This document shows positions 60,890 through 64,000 of a stretch of DNA of 64,000 nucleotides, one piece after another. The DNA is taken from assembly GCF_900564145.1 (NCBI RefSeq), contig NZ_UOOB01000001.1, positions 682,001 to 746,000 on the forward strand, in the 5' to 3' direction. The DNA is from Comamonas sp. lk (GTDB taxonomy: Bacteria > Pseudomonadota > Gammaproteobacteria > Burkholderiales > Burkholderiaceae_C). Within the stretch, counting starts at the first letter, position 1; every line of letters begins with the position of its first letter. The notes under the pieces are model-generated. The model saw nothing but the letters and a program-made list of their open reading frames with translations. It did not search any database and was not told the origin of the DNA. Both the position numbers and the translations under genes were made by a program.

Positions 60890-61681
60890 ATGCCTTTTGC
60901 CCCGGTCAACGGTCAGAACCTCTTCTACGAAGATACGGGCGGGCGTGGTCCCGTCATCGTGTTCTCGCATGGGCTGCTCATGGATCACACCATGTTCGCG
61001 CCCCAGGTTCAGGCCTTGCAAAGCCGTTTTCGCTGCATCAGCTGGGATGAACGCGGCCATGGGCAGACGGCAGACCCCGAGCATTGCGCGCCTTTTACCT
61101 ACTACGACAGCGCCGACGATCTGGCCGCGCTGCTCAAATACCTGGGTGTAGACAAGGCGGTGCTGGTCGGCATGTCGCAAGGCGGCTATCTCTCGCTGCG
61201 CTGTGCCCTGATTCACCCCGAGGTGGTGGGGGCGCTGGTGCTGATCGATACCCAGGCCTTGCTGGAAGACCCGGAGCAAATGCCCCATCACGAAGCCCTG
61301 CTCAAGGCCTGGATGGAGCACGGCCTGTCTGACGATATGGCGACCATGGTGGAGCACATCATCCTGGGCCAGGGTTGGGGCGGCGCGGCCCAGTGGCGCC
61401 ACAAATGGAAGCAGGCCACACCCGTCAATCTGGGACAGAGCTTTGCCACGCTGGCGCTGCGCGACGACATCAGCCCGCGCCTGGCCGAGATCCGCATGCC
61501 GGCCCTGGTCATTCATGGCAGCAAGGACGAGGCCATCGCCCCCGAGCGCGCCCGCGCCATGTTCAAAGGCCTGCCCCAGGCACGCTGGGTGGATGTGGTG
61601 GGGGCCGGCCATGCTTCCAACCTCACCCACCCGGAGCCGGTGAACGCGGCCATGGAAGAGTTCCTGGCGGGCCTGCATTGA
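60890..61681 (+). CDS. Alpha/beta-fold hydrolase
   Basis: A 263-residue soluble hydrolase. Nucleophile S96 in VGMSQGGYLSL, with Asp in IHGSKDEAIAPERA and His in GAGHASNLTHPE, forms the triad; the oxyanion region is FSHGLLMDHTMF. The nearest relatives are 3-oxoadipate enol-lactonase-like and haloperoxidase-like enzymes, but no substrate can be given. The start at ATG 60890 has AGGAGT before it. Confidence 0.85.
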   Translation: MPFAPVNGQNLFYEDTGGRGPVIVFSHGLLMDHTMFAPQVQALQSRFRCISWDERGHGQTADPEHCAPFTYYDSADDLAALLKYLGVDKAVLVGMSQGGYLSLRCALIHPEVVGALVLIDTQALLEDPEQMPHHEALLKAWMEHGLSDDMATMVEHIILGQGWGGAAQWRHKWKQATPVNLGQSFATLALRDDISPRLAEIRMPALVIHGSKDEAIAPERARAMFKGLPQARWVDVVGAGHASNLTHPEPVNAAMEEFLAGLH

Positions 61682-61804
61682 CTCTGGCGCACGGGGCCGG
61701 AGGCGCAGTCTTGTGATAAAAATGGCGGCTAACGCTTGTCCTTCAAGCGCATCAAGCTATGAATATTGATGCAAGCCCGTGGCTTGCCAGAGAAAGATTG
61801 CACC

Positions 61805-62218
61805 GTGAGCGACAAGAGTCAGACCGCCGCCTGCCCCTGCGGAAACACGACAGCCAAGGGCAAGGCGCTGGCCTATGCCGCATGCTGTGGCCGCTATCTG
61901 GACCACTGGGACAGCCAGCCCGCCCCAGATGCCCAGGCGCTGATGCGCTCGCGCTACACGGCTTTTGTGCGTGAGAACGCCGCCTATCTGCAAGCCAGCT
62001 GGCATGCCAGCCAGCGACCCCAGAGTCTGGAGTTTGATCCGGCCAGCAAATGGCTGGGCCTGGAGGTCAAGGACTTCCAAGCCACGGGCGAGAGCACGGC
62101 CGAGGTAGAGTTTGTCGCCCGCTACCGGCATGCGGGCCGCGCCGTGCGTCTGCATGAGCGCAGCCGTTTTGTGCGCGAAGAGGGGCGCTGGTATTACGTG
62201 GATGGCGAGCAGTTCTGA
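61805..62218 (+). CDS. YchJ-like SEC-C motif protein
   Basis: A 137-residue protein of the UPF0225/YchJ group. A cysteine-rich N-terminal SEC-C-like motif (ACPCGNTTAKGKALAYAACCGRY) is followed by the YchJ domain with ALMRSRYTAFVRENAAYLQ and GRWYYVDGEQF. I start at GTG 61805 because this is the normal length; an ATG at 61766 adds 13 residues. Function unknown; zinc binding through the Cys residues is likely. Confidence 0.85.
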   Translation: MSDKSQTAACPCGNTTAKGKALAYAACCGRYLDHWDSQPAPDAQALMRSRYTAFVRENAAYLQASWHASQRPQSLEFDPASKWLGLEVKDFQATGESTAEVEFVARYRHAGRAVRLHERSRFVREEGRWYYVDGEQF

Positions 62219-62380
62219 ACGAGTCCAACACAGTGCCCGTGACCCCGGCGCCGGCCGGCGTTTTCTGGCCGCAAGCATGAAATACCGCATGCACGCATAA
62301 TCGCGCCATCCATTTTTCTATGACCAAAGGCGCTACAGGCGCCTTTTTGCATCGCTTTGTGCCGATGCGGGCAATGCTTT

Positions 62381-63106
62381 ATGACTGCTTTTGACGCTGT
62401 GCTCTTTGACTGTGATGGTGTGCTGGTGGACAGCGAATCCATCACCAACCGCGTGCTGTGCACCATGCTCAATGAATCCGGCTGGGCCATCAGCCAGGAG
62501 GAGTGCACGCGCGACTTCATAGGCAAGACGGTGCGCAGCCAGGCTGCCGTCATCGAGTCGCACACCGGCAAGCCGTTGACCGACGCATGGATGGCCGAGT
62601 TCTATGAGCGCCGCAACACGGCCTTGCGTGCCGAGCTGGTGGCCATTGACGGGGCGCTGGAAGCCGTCAAGCAAATCCACGAGCTGTGCGGGGGCCGTAT
62701 TGCCTGCGCTTCGGGAGCCGACCGCGCCAAGGTGGAGATGCAGCTGGAGCAGGTGGGCATGGCTGCCTACTTTGAGGGCCTGGTCTTCAGCGGCCATGAG
62801 ATGCCGCGCAGCAAGCCTTTTCCCGATGTGTATCTGGCGGCCGCGCAAGCGCTGGCTGCAGACCCGGCCCAATGCCTGGTGATCGAGGACACGGTCACCG
62901 GCGTGCAGGCCGGCGTGGCTGCCGGTGCCACGGTCTGGGGCTATTTCCCATCCGATCAGGGCCATGCATCGTCAGAGCAACTGCTGGATGCCGGCGCGGC
63001 CTGCGTGTTCGGCCATATGGGCGATTTGCCCGCCATGTTCGACGCCGTGCGCAAGGCTGCTTCTTCTATGACTGGCGGCGACGGTTACGAGCACGAAATC
63101 CAGTAG
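62381..63106 (+). CDS. HAD-family phosphatase
   Basis: A 241-residue HAD hydrolase. Motif I FDCDGVLVDSE has nucleophile D10 and D12; motif III Lys is in RSKPFPDVYLAA and motif IV is VIEDTVTGVQAG. The cap is of the beta-phosphoglucomutase/phosphoglycolate type. The substrate is not evident. ATG 62381 fits the family start. Confidence 0.9.
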   Translation: MTAFDAVLFDCDGVLVDSESITNRVLCTMLNESGWAISQEECTRDFIGKTVRSQAAVIESHTGKPLTDAWMAEFYERRNTALRAELVAIDGALEAVKQIHELCGGRIACASGADRAKVEMQLEQVGMAAYFEGLVFSGHEMPRSKPFPDVYLAAAQALAADPAQCLVIEDTVTGVQAGVAAGATVWGYFPSDQGHASSEQLLDAGAACVFGHMGDLPAMFDAVRKAASSMTGGDGYEHEIQ

Positions 63107-63116
63107 GCCCGGGTCT

Positions 63117-63812
63117 TCAGTTCCAGACCGACAGGGCTTCGGCCAGGCGCAGGCTGGCCTGGTCTTCAATCACGCTGTTGTGCAGCAGGATGACGCGCTG
63201 CACCGGCCATTGCTGCATCTGGGCCGCGCTGGCCTTCACCGCCGCCCTGTCCTTGACCAGCAAGCGCACGCTGCGCGGCACGGTCAGCCGTTCATGGCCG
63301 CCCGTCAGCCCCAGGTACAGGCGCACCGGCAGGCTGAGCGGCCCCTTCCAGCATTGCAATATGTCGGTGGCTATCAGCGAGCCTGAGGCCGGGTGGAACC
63401 AGACGGTTTCATCGAGCATGGGAATGCCGCCAAAGCGCAGATACTCCAGATCGCCGGCCCAGGGTTCCGCCTCAATCGTCGGCAAGAGTTCCATGGTCAT
63501 CAGATCGGGCCGTTTGCGCCGCACGCCCTTGGTGCCGTAAATCCTGGCCTTGGGATACTGTGCGGCCAGATCGCCGACAAACAAATGGTGCATGGCGCTG
63601 GGCGCCACGATGTGGCGCAGCGGCCCCATGGAGTCCAGCTGCTGCTTTTGCGTGGGCGTCAGCGGCACGGCTGAGTGCGAGAGCAGGCTGCCATCGCTCA
63701 GCTTCACCACCGTCATGCGGGTGCTGACCTGGAGGCCCATATTGCTGAATTGATAGCTAAGAGCGTATATGTTGTCAGCGATTGAGCGCCATTTTTCTTG
63801 TATTTCATGCAT
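63117..63812 (-). CDS. DUF4336-domain protein
   Basis: A 231-residue soluble protein of the DUF4336 type, a metallo-beta-lactamase-like fold. It reads HHLFVGDLAAQYPKARIYGT and later LHNSVIEDQASLRLAEALSVWN. The usual metal-binding HxHxDH motif is reduced, so catalytic activity is uncertain. It is convergent with the HAD gene and begins at ATG 63812, 7 bases after the end of the upstream GST gene. Confidence 0.8.
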   Translation of the reverse strand: MHEIQEKWRSIADNIYALSYQFSNMGLQVSTRMTVVKLSDGSLLSHSAVPLTPTQKQQLDSMGPLRHIVAPSAMHHLFVGDLAAQYPKARIYGTKGVRRKRPDLMTMELLPTIEAEPWAGDLEYLRFGGIPMLDETVWFHPASGSLIATDILQCWKGPLSLPVRLYLGLTGGHERLTVPRSVRLLVKDRAAVKASAAQMQQWPVQRVILLHNSVIEDQASLRLAEALSVWN

Positions 63813-63819
63813 GGTCAAA

Positions 63820-64000
63820 TCATCCAAACGGGCGAAGCAGAGGTGAGGGCGTGCTGTCCACGCCCTGTGCCATCGCCGCAGCCTGTTCGGCCTGGCGGGC
63901 GCGTGCAAAGGCCGGGCGCTGTTGCAGGCGTTGCCAGTAGGCCTGGGTGGCGGGGCCGGCCTGCGGCAGCAGACCCAGAAAGTCGGCCAGCATCAGCGCA
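63820..64000 (-). CDS. Glutathione S-transferase family protein (C-terminal part)
   Basis: The last 59 codons of a reverse-strand gene run off the window edge. The helical sequence ADFLGLLPQAGPATQAYWQR and LQQRPAFARARQAEQAAA matches the C-terminal domain of glutathione S-transferases. The stop is TGA at 63820-63822. The N-terminal thioredoxin-like domain lies outside the window. Confidence 0.7.
   Translation of the reverse strand, partial: ALMLADFLGLLPQAGPATQAYWQRLQQRPAFARARQAEQAAAMAQGVDSTPSPLLRPFG

Overview
The window comes from a GC-rich betaproteobacterium of the Comamonadaceae, most likely Comamonas. The evidence is the 16S rRNA sequence, the flagellar and chemotaxis gene order, the LiuR-type leucine-catabolism cluster with aceK, and the intergenic repeats. 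The species cannot be named from the sequence alone.

Positions 1-26479 form a flagellar and motility island. It holds flgL, an HDOD-domain protein, a reverse-strand motA-motB-cheY-cheZ operon, two tandem flagellin genes, fliD-fliS-fliT, fliE divergent from fliFGHIJK, and fliLMNOPQR. Four sigma-28-like promoters (motA, first fliC, fliD, fliS) and two matching inverted-repeat elements resembling FlhDC boxes (before fliF and fliL) suggest the usual class II/class III hierarchy. The main surprise is that a complete 2,495-bp IS21-family element (22070-24564, 7-bp target duplication TTTATGG) sits inside the signal-peptide codons of fliP. The element's own istA carries one in-frame amber codon.

Positions 26574-35044 hold signalling genes: a NarL-type regulator and a soluble receiver-histidine kinase (reverse strand), then a small CheZ-like protein, cheY, cheA, cheW, cheR, cheD and cheB (forward strand). 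A large palindrome separates cheB from the convergent ABC-F gene uup.

Positions 37306-48566 are two head-to-tail rRNA operons (16S, tRNA-Ile, tRNA-Ala, 23S, 5S) that are almost identical over 5,585 bp. Each copy has one dense cluster of changes in a normally invariant region: 14 in 88 nt of 16S in copy 1, and 8 in 73 nt of 23S in copy 2. These clusters look like assembly errors or damaged alleles and should be checked first.

Positions 48742-64000 are metabolic. A LiuR regulator with two palindromic operators is flanked by a metallo-beta-lactamase-fold hydrolase (divergent) and a forward run of thioesterase, isovaleryl-CoA dehydrogenase, carbonic anhydrase, isocitrate dehydrogenase kinase/phosphatase and acetyl-CoA acetyltransferase. 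This fits leucine/isovalerate breakdown to acetyl-CoA coupled to control of the glyoxylate branch point. Downstream are an unrecognised 370-residue protein, a pyridoxamine-phosphate-oxidase-like protein, an SDR, a second acyl-CoA dehydrogenase, an EamA transporter, an alpha/beta hydrolase, a YchJ-like protein, a HAD phosphatase, a DUF4336 protein and the end of a glutathione S-transferase. I saw no CRISPR array, prophage, or clearly new multi-gene system.
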